A program made the translations under genes and the position numbers. Source: Alphaproteobacteria bacterium (GTDB lineage: Bacteria; Pseudomonadota; Alphaproteobacteria; Paracaedibacterales; VGCI01). Taken from it: 64,000 nucleotides of DNA. Below the pieces are notes generated by a model. It worked only from the letters and a program-made list of their open reading frames with translations. It was not told the origin of the DNA and searched no databases. Shown here piece after piece: positions 44,206 through 52,758 of the stretch (positions are counted from its first letter, which is position 1; every line of letters starts with the position of its first letter). The stretch is taken from assembly GCA_016870095.1 (NCBI GenBank), contig VGCI01000007.1, positions 1 through 64,000 on the forward strand, read 5' to 3'.

Positions 44206-45219
44206 CTATTTCTTATCCCCACCGGAAGCGAAATTCGCTTTGGGCAGTTGTTTCTTTGGTGCTACAGCATCAGCTGGTTTGGACTCAGTAGAACTGGCAG
44301 AAGCTATGGGAGCGCTTACAGTCGCAGTTGCAACCACTGAAGCCACTGGTTTTGTTTCAACTGAAGCTGGAGCTGCAGGTTCCACAGAAACGGTGGAAGT
44401 TGGAACGTCAGTTTTCGCTTCATTGAGCTTACGAATTCCTTCCGCAAGAGCTTCTTTTGCCTTTCTCTCTTGGTCACGCTCATGTTGTGCGACTTCTAAA
44501 GCTTCCCTTGCGGCGCGCTCTTTTTGCTCTACAATAATTAACTGTTGTTTTTTATCGGCAAGAGCATTCAAGAGGCTTTGCATAGCATCTTTAGACATTG
44601 TATTAACTTGTTGTGCTTGTGCAACTTGTTGCTCAAGAGCTACTCTTTCAGCAAGGATTGTTTCTTTACTTTTTGATGCAGCTGCTAATTGTTGTGATAA
44701 TTCTTCTATTTTCTTTCCATTATCAAATATTATAGCCTCATAATTTGATATTTCCATTTTCACTTTTGCTTCTAAAGCTGCGAGTTCTTGTTGATGTTTT
44801 TGATGTTCAAGTTCATAGGTTCTATCGTTGGCTTCGTTTGCTCTTTCTACTCTTTTTTTAGAGGCAGTTTCTTTGATTGATTTTAATGCCGCCTCTAAAT
44901 CTTTCTCTCTTTGTGCTTTTCTAATTTCTACAGCTGCTTGAAGGAATATTTGCTTGCTGCCATCATCTAAGGGAGTCTGATCTAATTTAACTTTTTCTTG
45001 CTGTACGATAGTTGGTGTATCGGGTCCCTGAGCTCTGAGATGCTTTAACTGGCTGGTTTCTTCATTGCTAATAGGAGTTCCAGGTTGGCTTTGTTCCTGT
45101 CGAAGTTGGCTAAGAGGGCCTTTTGAAGGGGTAGTGAATTCAGCGTGCTGTGATGCACAAGAGATTGTGGGAAGCATAATTGTTGTGCAAAGTAAGGTGT
45201 AAATTGTTGTTTTGTTCAT
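44206..45219 (-). CDS. Exported coiled-coil protein of unknown function
   Basis: The 337-residue protein has a signal peptide (about 1-21, ISCAS; a Cys is present but no clean lipobox). A Pro/Gln-rich segment follows (25-75). A long coiled coil (about 95-270) is rich in Ala, Glu, Lys and Gln (QREKDLEAALKSIKETASKK, HQKHQQELAALEAKVKME, ERAAREALEVAQHERDQE). The tail is Ala/Val/Thr/Pro-rich (about 275-325) and looks disordered. No family is recognised. It follows the gene at 45286 by 66 bases on the same strand and is probably its operon partner. Confidence 0.75.
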   Translation of the reverse strand: MNKTTIYTLLCTTIMLPTISCASQHAEFTTPSKGPLSQLRQEQSQPGTPISNEETSQLKHLRAQGPDTPTIVQQEKVKLDQTPLDDGSKQIFLQAAVEIRKAQREKDLEAALKSIKETASKKRVERANEANDRTYELEHQKHQQELAALEAKVKMEISNYEAIIFDNGKKIEELSQQLAAASKSKETILAERVALEQQVAQAQQVNTMSKDAMQSLLNALADKKQQLIIVEQKERAAREALEVAQHERDQERKAKEALAEGIRKLNEAKTDVPTSTVSVEPAAPASVETKPVASVVATATVSAPIASASSTESKPADAVAPKKQLPKANFASGGDKK

Positions 45220-45285
45220 GTTTTTTTTCCTTATTTATTAATGTGTTATTGTTAATTTTTTGACGATTATGTAATATTTTTTCGA

Positions 45286-46047
45286 CTACCTCCCCCAATA
45301 ATGAAGAAAGAGATATAATGCTCCCGCACCCGTAGCTAGCGCAAGTGGTATTGATATTCCTAGAGCTATTTTAAATTTTGTATTAAGACTACGCAGGGAT
45401 GCTTCACGCTCATGAGCTTTGCTTAACACGGGAAGTGTTTCTTGTAAAATTTTCTCACGAGCAAGTTTTTGAGTTTGGTACAACTGAATTTGTCGCATAA
45501 GGGCTGCTTTTTGCTTTATTAACTCTGCATTTTGCCCGACAAGTCCTCCAAGAACTTGAGATAAAGGGCCCTCTGTCGCTTGAGTAACCGCTTGTTGTGA
45601 AAGAAATGCTTGATTTAATTCAGGTGTGGCTTGCAGTTTTCCTGCTTCTTGCAGTTGTTCATTAATATCGCCTTGGTAATCAGGATCTGAATAAAAAAGA
45701 GCCTGGATAACAGTGTTCATTCCATCTTCTGCGGGTTTTGCATCAATCGGCACCACGCGGGAAAGTCCAAGGTCGTCTTGGATTGAAACATCTGCTAGCG
45801 TTGCATTGATTTCCCTTTGCAATGTTGCAATTGATTTTACCCGTGGCTTACCTTCTTCCATCTCGCGTGTGCTCAGCAAAGGTTGACGTTCATCTTCTGA
45901 GGTATTAATGAGCCGTTCACGCTCTACAGCGCAAGTAGAGGAACAATAAAGACCAATTAATAACAAACACAGGGATACTGCGGTAAAGAGTTTAGAGAAT
46001 GAGGAAATACGTGAATTAAATTTCTTAGTTGTTTTGGTTGATAACAT
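45286..46047 (-). CDS. Exported protein of unknown function with C-terminal membrane anchor
   Basis: I do not recognise this 253-residue protein. A signal-like segment (about 20-40, LFTAVSLCLLLIGLYCSSTCA) precedes an acidic stretch containing SEDERQPLLS. A helical middle part follows (LQREINATLADVSI; ELIKQKAALMRQIQLYQTQK). One membrane segment (about 229-249, ALGISIPLALATGAGALYLFLHY) sits at the extreme C-terminus. This is a tail-anchored layout after signal cleavage. The gene sits ahead of the coiled-coil protein at 44206 and has its own promoter flanked by two palindromes. Confidence 0.72.
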   Translation of the reverse strand: MLSTKTTKKFNSRISSFSKLFTAVSLCLLLIGLYCSSTCAVERERLINTSEDERQPLLSTREMEEGKPRVKSIATLQREINATLADVSIQDDLGLSRVVPIDAKPAEDGMNTVIQALFYSDPDYQGDINEQLQEAGKLQATPELNQAFLSQQAVTQATEGPLSQVLGGLVGQNAELIKQKAALMRQIQLYQTQKLAREKILQETLPVLSKAHEREASLRSLNTKFKIALGISIPLALATGAGALYLFLHYWGR

Positions 46048-46105
46048 AATCTTTCCTCATATCTTTTCTATTTTTAATTATTAATTTTTTTATTAGAGGA
46101 CCTGT

Positions 46106-46120
46106 AGTGAGTAACTCACT
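46106..46120. promoter_or_regulatory. Perfect palindrome in the leader of the exported-protein operon
   Basis: AGTGAGT (46106-46112), one centre base and ACTCACT (46114-46120) form a perfect dyad, placed just downstream of the predicted transcription start on the minus strand. It could be an operator or a leader hairpin. Confidence 0.45.
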
Positions 46121-46139
46121 TTATCTTAGGTTGTGGCTA

Positions 46140-46168
46140 GAATTACGGTAATAAATTTATTATGTCAA
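46140..46168 (-). promoter_or_regulatory. Promoter of the exported-protein operon
   Basis: Minus-strand TTGACA (46168-46163, perfect consensus) and TAATTC (46145-46140) are 17 bases apart. A dyad with AAGAGG/CCTCTT arms around TTTAAA (46167-46186) abuts the -35 on its upstream side. Confidence 0.55.
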
Positions 46169-46201
46169 GAGGGTTTAAATCCTCTTATTCAAATTCTTCA
46201 T

Positions 46202-46248
46202 AAAAAAATTGCTTAATATTTAAAGAAAATTTATTGAATAAGCAATTT
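46202..46248 (-). terminator. Rho-independent terminator after the PCu(A)C chaperone gene
   Basis: On the minus strand AAATTGCTTA pairs with TAAGCAATTT (arms 46239-46248 and 46206-46215) and is followed directly by a run of seven T. It lies 22 bases past the stop of the copper chaperone gene and would end the argS-to-PCu(A)C run. Confidence 0.65.
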
Positions 46249-46270
46249 GTACAGTCTCTCAACCTTGATT

Positions 46271-46723
46271 TTAAGGTTTTGCAGGCTCTTTTACGGAGAA
46301 GTTGACAGTAACACGTCCTGCTTTATCAAAAACGAGGGTCATGGGTATCTTTTCTTTACCTTGGAAAGACTCTTTTAAGCCCATAAGCATAATATGGAGA
46401 CCCCCGGGTTTGAGTTCAACTGAGTCTTTACCAATATCAATGGCAGGCACGGGGCGCATTTTTATAATGCCGCCTTCTTCAATATTATTATGCAACTCGA
46501 CAGTCTCTGCATAATCACACTCAACTTTAATGAGTTTGTCAGGTACACCCCCTTGGTTTGTCATGGTAAGATAAGCCGCTGTGTTGGGTCCTTTAGAGGG
46601 GCGAATCCAGCGATGTCCCGTAAGGGTTACATCCCCAATGGAAATGGGGGGGCAAGCTAAGGCCACGGCGGTGAAAAATCCGGCTAAGCAAAAACTGATC
46701 CCTAATATTTTCTTTAAGAGCAT
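46271..46723 (-). CDS. Periplasmic copper chaperone PCu(A)C
   Basis: This 150-residue exported protein has a signal peptide (about 1-22, ending ALA) and the PCu(A)C domain. The copper site is visible as HNNIEEGGIIKM (His, ten residues, Met), then about twenty residues and LHIMLMGL. PCu(A)C delivers Cu(I), classically to the CuA site of cytochrome oxidase. The start is ATG 46723 with GGGA eight bases upstream; the earlier ATG at 46762 has no ribosome-binding site. It is the last gene of the minus-strand group, 45 bases after the M50 protease. Confidence 0.9.
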   Translation of the reverse strand: MLLKKILGISFCLAGFFTAVALACPPISIGDVTLTGHRWIRPSKGPNTAAYLTMTNQGGVPDKLIKVECDYAETVELHNNIEEGGIIKMRPVPAIDIGKDSVELKPGGLHIMLMGLKESFQGKEKIPMTLVFDKAGRVTVNFSVKEPAKP

Positions 46724-46768
46724 TTTTATAATCCCGTTTGTTAAGTGTTGGTTGATCCTCATATTAAT

Positions 46769-47443
46769 CTAACCGTGGCCCCCTAAGAATAAAACTGTAC
46801 GAGTCAGGTGCATGATGGCAGGTGTTAGGATGTCTCGTAGGGGATCTTGTTGTATGCCCCAGTAGGGTTTCAGAACCATGCTGGGAAGAATAATAAGTCC
46901 CAGTAAAATGAGAAAACCATAAGGCTCTAGTTTTGCCAAAGCTCGTCCCAATGGTTTTGGCAAAATGCCTATAAGAACGCGTCCACCGTCTAGAGGGGGT
47001 AAGGGTAACATGTTAAATATAGCAAGTACAATGTTGAAACGAATGGAGTTTCTTAAAATTTCATTGCCTAAAGTAGCTTCAATATAATTGACGTGAAGGA
47101 GCAAGGCAGAAATCCAAGCCAAGATTAAGTTCATCCCCGGACCTGCAGCCGCTACAAGAATTGTACCCAGCCGTTTTGGGTTCAGATAATCAAAATTTAC
47201 GGGCACGGGTTTGGCGTACCCAAACAAAAATGGCGCGCCGGCTATCAACATGAAGCCCGGTAAAACGATGGTGCCAAAGGGATCAATATGTTTGAAAGGA
47301 TTTAAAGTGACCCTTCCCAGTCTTGTGGCAGTATAATCGCCAAATAATCGTGCAACAAAACCATGGGCGGCTTCGTGACACGTAATAGCGATGATTAATG
47401 CTACGAGAAAGGCGATTGTTTCTAAACCTGCTTGGGATGCCAT
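46769..47443 (-). CDS. Site-2-protease-family (M50) membrane metalloprotease
   Basis: A 224-residue polytopic protein with the zinc motif ITCHEAAHGFVARLFGD (HExxH near residue 23) and the second metal segment MLPLPPLDGGRVLIG (about residue 140). Around five membrane segments are present. It belongs to the minimal site-2 protease group, without a PDZ domain, like many paralogues of unknown substrate. It starts immediately after the nagZ stop, so the two are translated together. Confidence 0.9.
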   Translation of the reverse strand: MASQAGLETIAFLVALIIAITCHEAAHGFVARLFGDYTATRLGRVTLNPFKHIDPFGTIVLPGFMLIAGAPFLFGYAKPVPVNFDYLNPKRLGTILVAAAGPGMNLILAWISALLLHVNYIEATLGNEILRNSIRFNIVLAIFNMLPLPPLDGGRVLIGILPKPLGRALAKLEPYGFLILLGLIILPSMVLKPYWGIQQDPLRDILTPAIMHLTRTVLFLGGHG

Positions 47444-48517
47444 TTACGTCTGTTTCCTTTCTAATAAAGGTTGTAATCCTTCTAAGTTTAAATTTTGCTC
47501 GAGTTTGTATAATACTTCTGCTTCAGATTCAAAGGAATTTTGCGGCATGTTTAAAAAGCTTCGATTGAGGCGATTTTGGGATTCCGCTTTCAAGGGAGAT
47601 GTTTGAGCGGCGACTTCAATCATTTCTTCAAGGATGCCACTGCAATGCAACACAGCATCACACCCAGCGTCTAGGGAGTTGCGGGCTCTTTTCCCAAGGT
47701 TGCCCTCGAGGGCTTTCATAGTTATACAATCGCTGATTAAAAAGCCAGAGAAACCAATATGTCCTCGAATAACACTCTCAATAACAAGGGAAGATTGTGT
47801 TGCAGGGACGGCAGAGTCAATTTCGCTATAAACAACGTGAGCTGTCATGGCCCACGGAAGAGTGTCTGACTGCCTTTTGAAGTGTTGGCAAACTTGACGA
47901 AAGGCTTCAAAGTCCGTAGCGGCAAGATGGTCCAAAGATGCTGAGACAACGGGTAATTTATCGTGACTGTCCACGGTGGCATGGCCGTGCCCCGGAATAT
48001 GCTTAATAACCGGAATGACTCCTGATTCTTGGAAACCCCGAATGGATTGAAGGGCTAATGTTGCGACAATATCAGGGTGATGACTAAAAGACCGATTTCC
48101 AATAATAGGGTGGGTCATTTCCTGAAGGACATCAACCACAGGAGCGCAGTTAACATTGATTCCCAAACGGGCAAGTTCAAGCCCTATAAGCCACGCGTTT
48201 GCCTTGGTGCACCAACTTGCCTTTTCCGGATCTTCCTCAGCCATAATGCCAAATGTTCCCGCAGGGGGGGCTGCCCTCCAGTTGGGAGGTGTCAATCGGG
48301 CTACCCGGCCCCCTTCTTGATCAATAAGAATAGGGGCATCGGGTCGGTTGATGGATTGGCGTAAATGATAAACAAGTTCTTGTATTTGTTCTACGGACTC
48401 ACAATTACGGGCAAAAAGAATGAAACCTAACGGATTTGTCCTTTGGAAAAAAGCTTTTTCCTCAGGGAGAAGGCGGGTTGTTTGACAACCAAAAATTACA
48501 GCCTTTGGGTTAGACAT
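47444..48517 (-). CDS. nagZ: Beta-N-acetylhexosaminidase NagZ
   Basis: The 357-residue family 3 glycosidase removes GlcNAc from recycled muropeptides in the cytosol. It shows GFILFARNCES, ILIDQEGGRVARL, the catalytic KHIPGHGHATVDSHDKLP loop (with the His-Asp pair) and SGFLISDCITMKAL with the nucleophile Asp. It sits between a SPOR-domain protein and an M50 protease. In many alphaproteobacteria scpA-scpB follow nagZ; they do not here. Confidence 0.93.
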   Translation of the reverse strand: MSNPKAVIFGCQTTRLLPEEKAFFQRTNPLGFILFARNCESVEQIQELVYHLRQSINRPDAPILIDQEGGRVARLTPPNWRAAPPAGTFGIMAEEDPEKASWCTKANAWLIGLELARLGINVNCAPVVDVLQEMTHPIIGNRSFSHHPDIVATLALQSIRGFQESGVIPVIKHIPGHGHATVDSHDKLPVVSASLDHLAATDFEAFRQVCQHFKRQSDTLPWAMTAHVVYSEIDSAVPATQSSLVIESVIRGHIGFSGFLISDCITMKALEGNLGKRARNSLDAGCDAVLHCSGILEEMIEVAAQTSPLKAESQNRLNRSFLNMPQNSFESEAEVLYKLEQNLNLEGLQPLLERKQT

Positions 48518-48575
48518 TTATCTCTTCTTTCCTCACATCTTTAGACAAAGTGTATCTCCAATGGCAGATTATTCA

Positions 48576-49955
48576 CTACTCATTTGCAGGACTCATAACC
48601 CGACATCCAATTTTTTCTGCCCGTAATTTTTTACAAAATTTCGCAGCAGCATCCTGAGTGGGAAAAGATCCAACAAGCAAGCGATGTGTTGAACCTTTGT
48701 CGGCACCTAAGTTCAGTCTTTGTACTTTCCAGGGTTTGTTTTGAAATAGAGATGCGTGTGTTTTACGCAAGCGCTTCATTTCTTGTTCCGCCATAGTGCG
48801 AGAGGGGAGAGATGCAATTTGAACTTTGTGCTTTTGCGAACCCATCGGAACGGATTTAGCGTTTTTTTCGTCTCGCTTTTGCGCATCACGCTTTTCTGAA
48901 GCGCCAACATTTTTAGCAATGAGCTGGTCCAGCTCATTGCGCTCGTCCTGCGCGATGCTTACTTCACTCTCTTTTTCCGTATCTTGAGTCGGTTTGATTT
49001 CCTCCGCAGGTTTAATTTCCTCAACCGTTGTAAGACGTTGGGGGACGAGAGGATTCGAGGTGTCTTTCAACGGAATTTTGGGTGGAGTATCCCCAGGCGC
49101 AGTGGGCGCAGTAGGTCCATAAGGGGACGGAGGTATAGTGGCCGTTGGATAAGGTGTTTGTCCCGGCAAGGGTTGAGGTTGAGGATAGAGCGCTTGTGGG
49201 GGTACGGTGTAATGTTGAGGTTGCCCTTGTTGCTGCATTCCGGGGTTTGTTGTGGGATGGGCAGGTTGGTCTTGTGGTTGGGGCGCATACCCTTGTTGAG
49301 GAGGGGTATAGCCAGGTTGTTGAGGTGGATAGGCTTGGTGTTGGGGATAGGGGTGTTGCTGGGGCGCATTCATAGGCGGAGCTGCCATCAGAGGTGCCGG
49401 CATAGAAGGGGGATTCTGCTGAGGGGCATTCATAAGAGGTCCTACTGGAGTGGGCGCTGCCATAGGGGGTGGGGCTGCCATAGGCTGTTCCGGTGGAGGC
49501 AACAACCGTTCAATCGGTTGAGGTGCGTCTTGACTCAAGCGACCATAAATTAACTTATCTTGATGGGGAATCATCATTCCGCCGGGATTTTCTGGACGTA
49601 CTTTAAAGGGGGCTGTATCTGCAGGAATAATTGGGGGAGTATTTGAATTTTCGCCGGCAGCCCATTGAAAAAGAAACCAGAGGAGAGTACTGGCAACAAC
49701 CAAAATGACGATGGCTAGAATAAAAGGAGCGGGAGATTGGCGCTCTGTCCATTCATCTTCTCCCTTGCTTTCTGAGTCTAAATTGCCCCAAAAAGACAGT
49801 TTTTTGATGTTTTGTGTGTCTGCTTGTCGACGATGATAAGGTGATTCCCTATTTTCATGGGCATAAGAATCGGACGACATTCTCAATTTTACATCATCCT
49901 CTCTTATTGAAGATGCTGGGGATTGAGAGGAAAATCTGGCTTTGAACTGGGACAT
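48576..49955 (-). CDS. SPOR-domain cell-division/envelope protein
   Basis: The 459-residue protein has a charged cytosolic N-terminus (1-75) and one membrane helix (about 77-97, PFILAIVILVVASTLLWFLF). A long Pro/Gln/Ala-rich periplasmic linker (about 125-300, many QQ, PQ and AAPP repeats) leads to a C-terminal SPOR domain (about 380-456). SPOR shows HKVQIASLPSRTMAEQEM and LLVGSFPTQDAAAKFCKKL. SPOR domains bind denuded glycan at the septum. It begins directly after the argS stop. The order argS-SPOR-nagZ is conserved in alphaproteobacteria. Confidence 0.9.
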   Translation of the reverse strand: MSQFKARFSSQSPASSIREDDVKLRMSSDSYAHENRESPYHRRQADTQNIKKLSFWGNLDSESKGEDEWTERQSPAPFILAIVILVVASTLLWFLFQWAAGENSNTPPIIPADTAPFKVRPENPGGMMIPHQDKLIYGRLSQDAPQPIERLLPPPEQPMAAPPPMAAPTPVGPLMNAPQQNPPSMPAPLMAAPPMNAPQQHPYPQHQAYPPQQPGYTPPQQGYAPQPQDQPAHPTTNPGMQQQGQPQHYTVPPQALYPQPQPLPGQTPYPTATIPPSPYGPTAPTAPGDTPPKIPLKDTSNPLVPQRLTTVEEIKPAEEIKPTQDTEKESEVSIAQDERNELDQLIAKNVGASEKRDAQKRDEKNAKSVPMGSQKHKVQIASLPSRTMAEQEMKRLRKTHASLFQNKPWKVQRLNLGADKGSTHRLLVGSFPTQDAAAKFCKKLRAEKIGCRVMSPANE

Positions 49956-51707
49956 TTAACGCATCTCCTCAAGGGGGGTAATGCCAAATAACTCTAGACC
50001 TGACGCAATAACAATAGCGGCTCCTTTTACCAGGGCTAATCTTGCAGCTGTTATTGCAGGATTCTCGGGGTCGATGAAACGCAAATGAGTTTGATCCTTA
50101 CCTTTGTTCCACAATGCATGAAAGGCTGACGCCACATCATGTAAAAAATAGGCAATTCGGTGAGGTTCCCGAACCATTGCAGCAACTTCAACTTGTTTTG
50201 GCCAATTCGCTAATAGCTTCATCATCTCTAACTCTGACGCATCGGTCAAGAGAGAGACGTTTATTTTTGATAAATCTTTAAAGGTGGCGGGAAAAAGGCT
50301 TAATCCATGCCGGAGTACGGAATATACACGGGCATGGGCATATTGAACATAAAACACTGGGTTGTCTCGGGTTTGCTCGACAACTTTTGCAAAGTCAAAA
50401 TCAATTGCCATATCGTGGCGACGGGTGAGCATGATGAACCGAGTTACATCTTTTCCAACTCGATCGATGACATCTTTGACTTTAATAAAAGTCCCAGCTC
50501 GCTTTGACATTTTAAGGGGGACGCCATTTTCTAAGAAATTGACCATTTGGCAACTTTTCACTTCCACGTAACCTTGTCCAGCTGTAACAGCTGTCGTTGC
50601 GGCTTGTATGCGTTTTAAATAGCCACCATGATCGGCACCAAGCACATCAATCATCTGATTATAACCGCGACGAAATTTATCCATATGATAACCAATGTCG
50701 CTGGCAAAATAAGTCCAAGTTCCGTCAGATTTCTTTAAAGGCCGGTCCACGTCATCCCCATAGGCTGTTGCGCGAAACAAGGTTTGGGGGCGGGGCTCCC
50801 AATCTTCGACATTATGACCTTTGGGAGCCTCTAAAACACCAACATAGAGATCACCTTTATCTTCGAGAACTTGTAAGGCTTCTTCAACGCGACCCCCTTC
50901 AACAAGTTTTTTTTCTGAGGTGAATACATCCATATAGACACCTAAATCTTCTAAGTCCTTGCGAATGAGGTTCATCATCGCTTCTACAGTGTACTGACGA
51001 ATTTTCTCAATCCATACGGATTCAGGTTGATTAATCCATTGGTCACCTTTTTCCGTTGCCAGAGATTTCGCTACGGGAACCAAATAATCAGCTGCGTACA
51101 TTCCCTCCTTAAAATCTCCGTCTTCAATGGGATGACCCAAGGCTTCTCGATAGCGGATATATACAGAGCGAGCAAGAGCATCAATTTGCCCTCCTGCATC
51201 ATTAATGTAATATTCACGACAGACATCATATCCTACTTTTGCAAGAAGGGCCGCAATAGCATCTCCCAGAATAGCATTTCGTCCATGACCTGTGTGCAAG
51301 GGGCCTGTGGGGTTGGCGGAGACATACTCAACATTTATTTTTTGGTTGGCACCCAACGTGCTACTCCCATAGGCAGGGCCAAGCTTCAAAATATCCAGAA
51401 GTTGACGTTGCCAAAATTCGGGCGTTAATGTCATGTTGATGAACCCGGGGCCGGCAATCTCTACCTGCATGACATCTGGTAATAAACGGAAAGATTTTGC
51501 CAGGATATCAGCAAGCTCTCTCGGGTTTTTGCCGGCAGGTTTTGCCAAAATCATAGCCGCATTTATCGCCATATCCCCGTGGGTAATATCTTTAGGAGAA
51601 TCAACGGTAATGCGCGATAAGTCCATGCCATCGGGCAAAATTCCCTCATGAATGAGGTTTTGAATAACTGTTAAAACAGCTTCTTTAAAAAAATGAAAAA
51701 CATTCAT
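49956..51707 (-). CDS. argS: Arginyl-tRNA synthetase
   Basis: The 583-residue class I synthetase attaches Arg to tRNA-Arg. It has ANPTGPLHTGHGRNAILGD (the HIGH motif as HTGH), DVLGADHGGYLKRI, LKMSKRAGTFIKVKDVID (KMSK region) and the C-terminal all-helical anticodon-binding domain with YVQYAHARVYSVLR. The frame is open to 51758, but ATG 51707 gives the normal N-terminus MNVFHFFKEAV. A TATAAT on the minus strand at 51779-51774 may be its -10. It heads the run argS-SPOR-nagZ-M50-PCu(A)C. Confidence 0.95.
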   Translation of the reverse strand: MNVFHFFKEAVLTVIQNLIHEGILPDGMDLSRITVDSPKDITHGDMAINAAMILAKPAGKNPRELADILAKSFRLLPDVMQVEIAGPGFINMTLTPEFWQRQLLDILKLGPAYGSSTLGANQKINVEYVSANPTGPLHTGHGRNAILGDAIAALLAKVGYDVCREYYINDAGGQIDALARSVYIRYREALGHPIEDGDFKEGMYAADYLVPVAKSLATEKGDQWINQPESVWIEKIRQYTVEAMMNLIRKDLEDLGVYMDVFTSEKKLVEGGRVEEALQVLEDKGDLYVGVLEAPKGHNVEDWEPRPQTLFRATAYGDDVDRPLKKSDGTWTYFASDIGYHMDKFRRGYNQMIDVLGADHGGYLKRIQAATTAVTAGQGYVEVKSCQMVNFLENGVPLKMSKRAGTFIKVKDVIDRVGKDVTRFIMLTRRHDMAIDFDFAKVVEQTRDNPVFYVQYAHARVYSVLRHGLSLFPATFKDLSKINVSLLTDASELEMMKLLANWPKQVEVAAMVREPHRIAYFLHDVASAFHALWNKGKDQTHLRFIDPENPAITAARLALVKGAAIVIASGLELFGITPLEEMR

Positions 51708-51867
51708 TGTGATTGTTGCGCTCTCGATTGTTCTACCCATTTCAATATCACGAAACATCTCAATTGACCAGAAATTATACGGAATGAATTTCAGGTGAAT
51801 TTTTTAGGAGTAGGGGCTGAATGCTGATGAGAATATTTAAGAAAGGTATCAAATTTAATATTAAGCT

Positions 51868-51941
51868 TGGAGGCCGGGACCGGAATCGAACCGACGTACA
51901 AGGATTTGCAATCCTCTGCATGACCACTCTGCCACCCGGCC
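51868..51941 (-). tRNA. tRNA-Cys (anticodon GCA)
   Basis: On the minus strand the acceptor GGCCGGG pairs with CCCGGCC. The anticodon arm GAGGA-TTGCAAA-TCCTT carries GCA, and the T loop GTTCGATTC is standard. The 3' CCA is encoded (51868-51870). Length is 74 bases. The 5' leader and 3' trailer are complementary (ATTAAGCT/AGCTTAAT), which would lengthen the stem in the precursor. Confidence 0.95.
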
Positions 51942-52050
51942 AAGCTTAATGTTAAGCGTGAACAATCGTTTATTAACTCAATCAACGCTAGTTCATGAAG
52001 CCTTTTTCTCGTATAGTACTCTTATAACCCTTTCGTCAAGAAGAGATGAT

Positions 52051-52758
52051 ATGCCGCCATCAGAAAGATTATTAAAAGATAGGGCTCACCCTCGGTTGAA
52101 TATGATTAATTGTCAATTACGTCCCAATGGGGTGGGTGAGTCGCGTTTGATCCAAGCTTTTGAGACTGTTCCTCGTGAAGCTTTTGTGCCGCCAGTGATT
52201 CAGTCAATCGTTTATGCAGATGCTGACTTACCATTAATGCCAGATTCACCGACGAAGAGATGGCTTATTGCGCCCCAAACACTCGGAAAATTGTTACAGC
52301 TTGCTAAAATATTGCCCACAGATAAAGTCTTAATTATTGGGTGTGGAACGGGTTATAGTGTTGCCTTGGTGGCTCAGCTAGCTGCGCATGTCATTGGCGT
52401 TGAGTGCGATGAGGGTTTAGCCTATGTGGCTCGCGCTTATGCAGCAGAGCAAGAAATTTTTAATACGCAAGTTGTTTCAGGGACATTAAGTGTAGGTTAT
52501 GCAAAGGGGGCCCCCTATGATGTTATTATTATTGAGGGTGCAGTTGATGAAATCCCCATGGTTTTAATAAATCAATTATCCTCTCATCAGGGGCGTCTTG
52601 TTGCCGTGGTTAAAGGCCAAACGGAGAGAGGACAGCTTGCATTTGGTCAGGGTATTTTGATCACACGTAAAGAAGATCAGTTAGAGCGCGTCGCAGAATT
52701 TGATGCGAGTTGTCCTTTGTTGCCTGAGTTTGATCATAAGGAAACATTTAAATTATGA
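52051..52758 (+). CDS. pcm: Protein-L-isoaspartate O-methyltransferase-like protein
   Basis: About 235 residues of the PCMT fold. It has NMINCQLRPNGV, VPREAFVPP, the SAM site VLIIGCGTGYSVALVAQLA, VIGVECDE and a GRLVAVV segment near the end. Alphaproteobacterial members often lack the full isoaspartyl activity, and the usual downstream partner in many of them is tolC, as here. ATG 52051 is chosen (AGAAGAG upstream) over an open frame reaching 51949, inside the tRNA flank. It overlaps the rhodanese gene by four bases (ATGA). Confidence 0.88.
   Translation: MPPSERLLKDRAHPRLNMINCQLRPNGVGESRLIQAFETVPREAFVPPVIQSIVYADADLPLMPDSPTKRWLIAPQTLGKLLQLAKILPTDKVLIIGCGTGYSVALVAQLAAHVIGVECDEGLAYVARAYAAEQEIFNTQVVSGTLSVGYAKGAPYDVIIIEGAVDEIPMVLINQLSSHQGRLVAVVKGQTERGQLAFGQGILITRKEDQLERVAEFDASCPLLPEFDHKETFKL

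Noticed and set aside
49060-49520. Possible direct-repeat or CRISPR-like array
   Set aside because: The repetition comes from the Pro/Gln-rich linker codons of the SPOR protein; there are no regular spacers.
51791-51985. 64-codon frame covering tRNA-Cys
   Set aside because: It reads through the tRNA gene itself, which explains the sequence.
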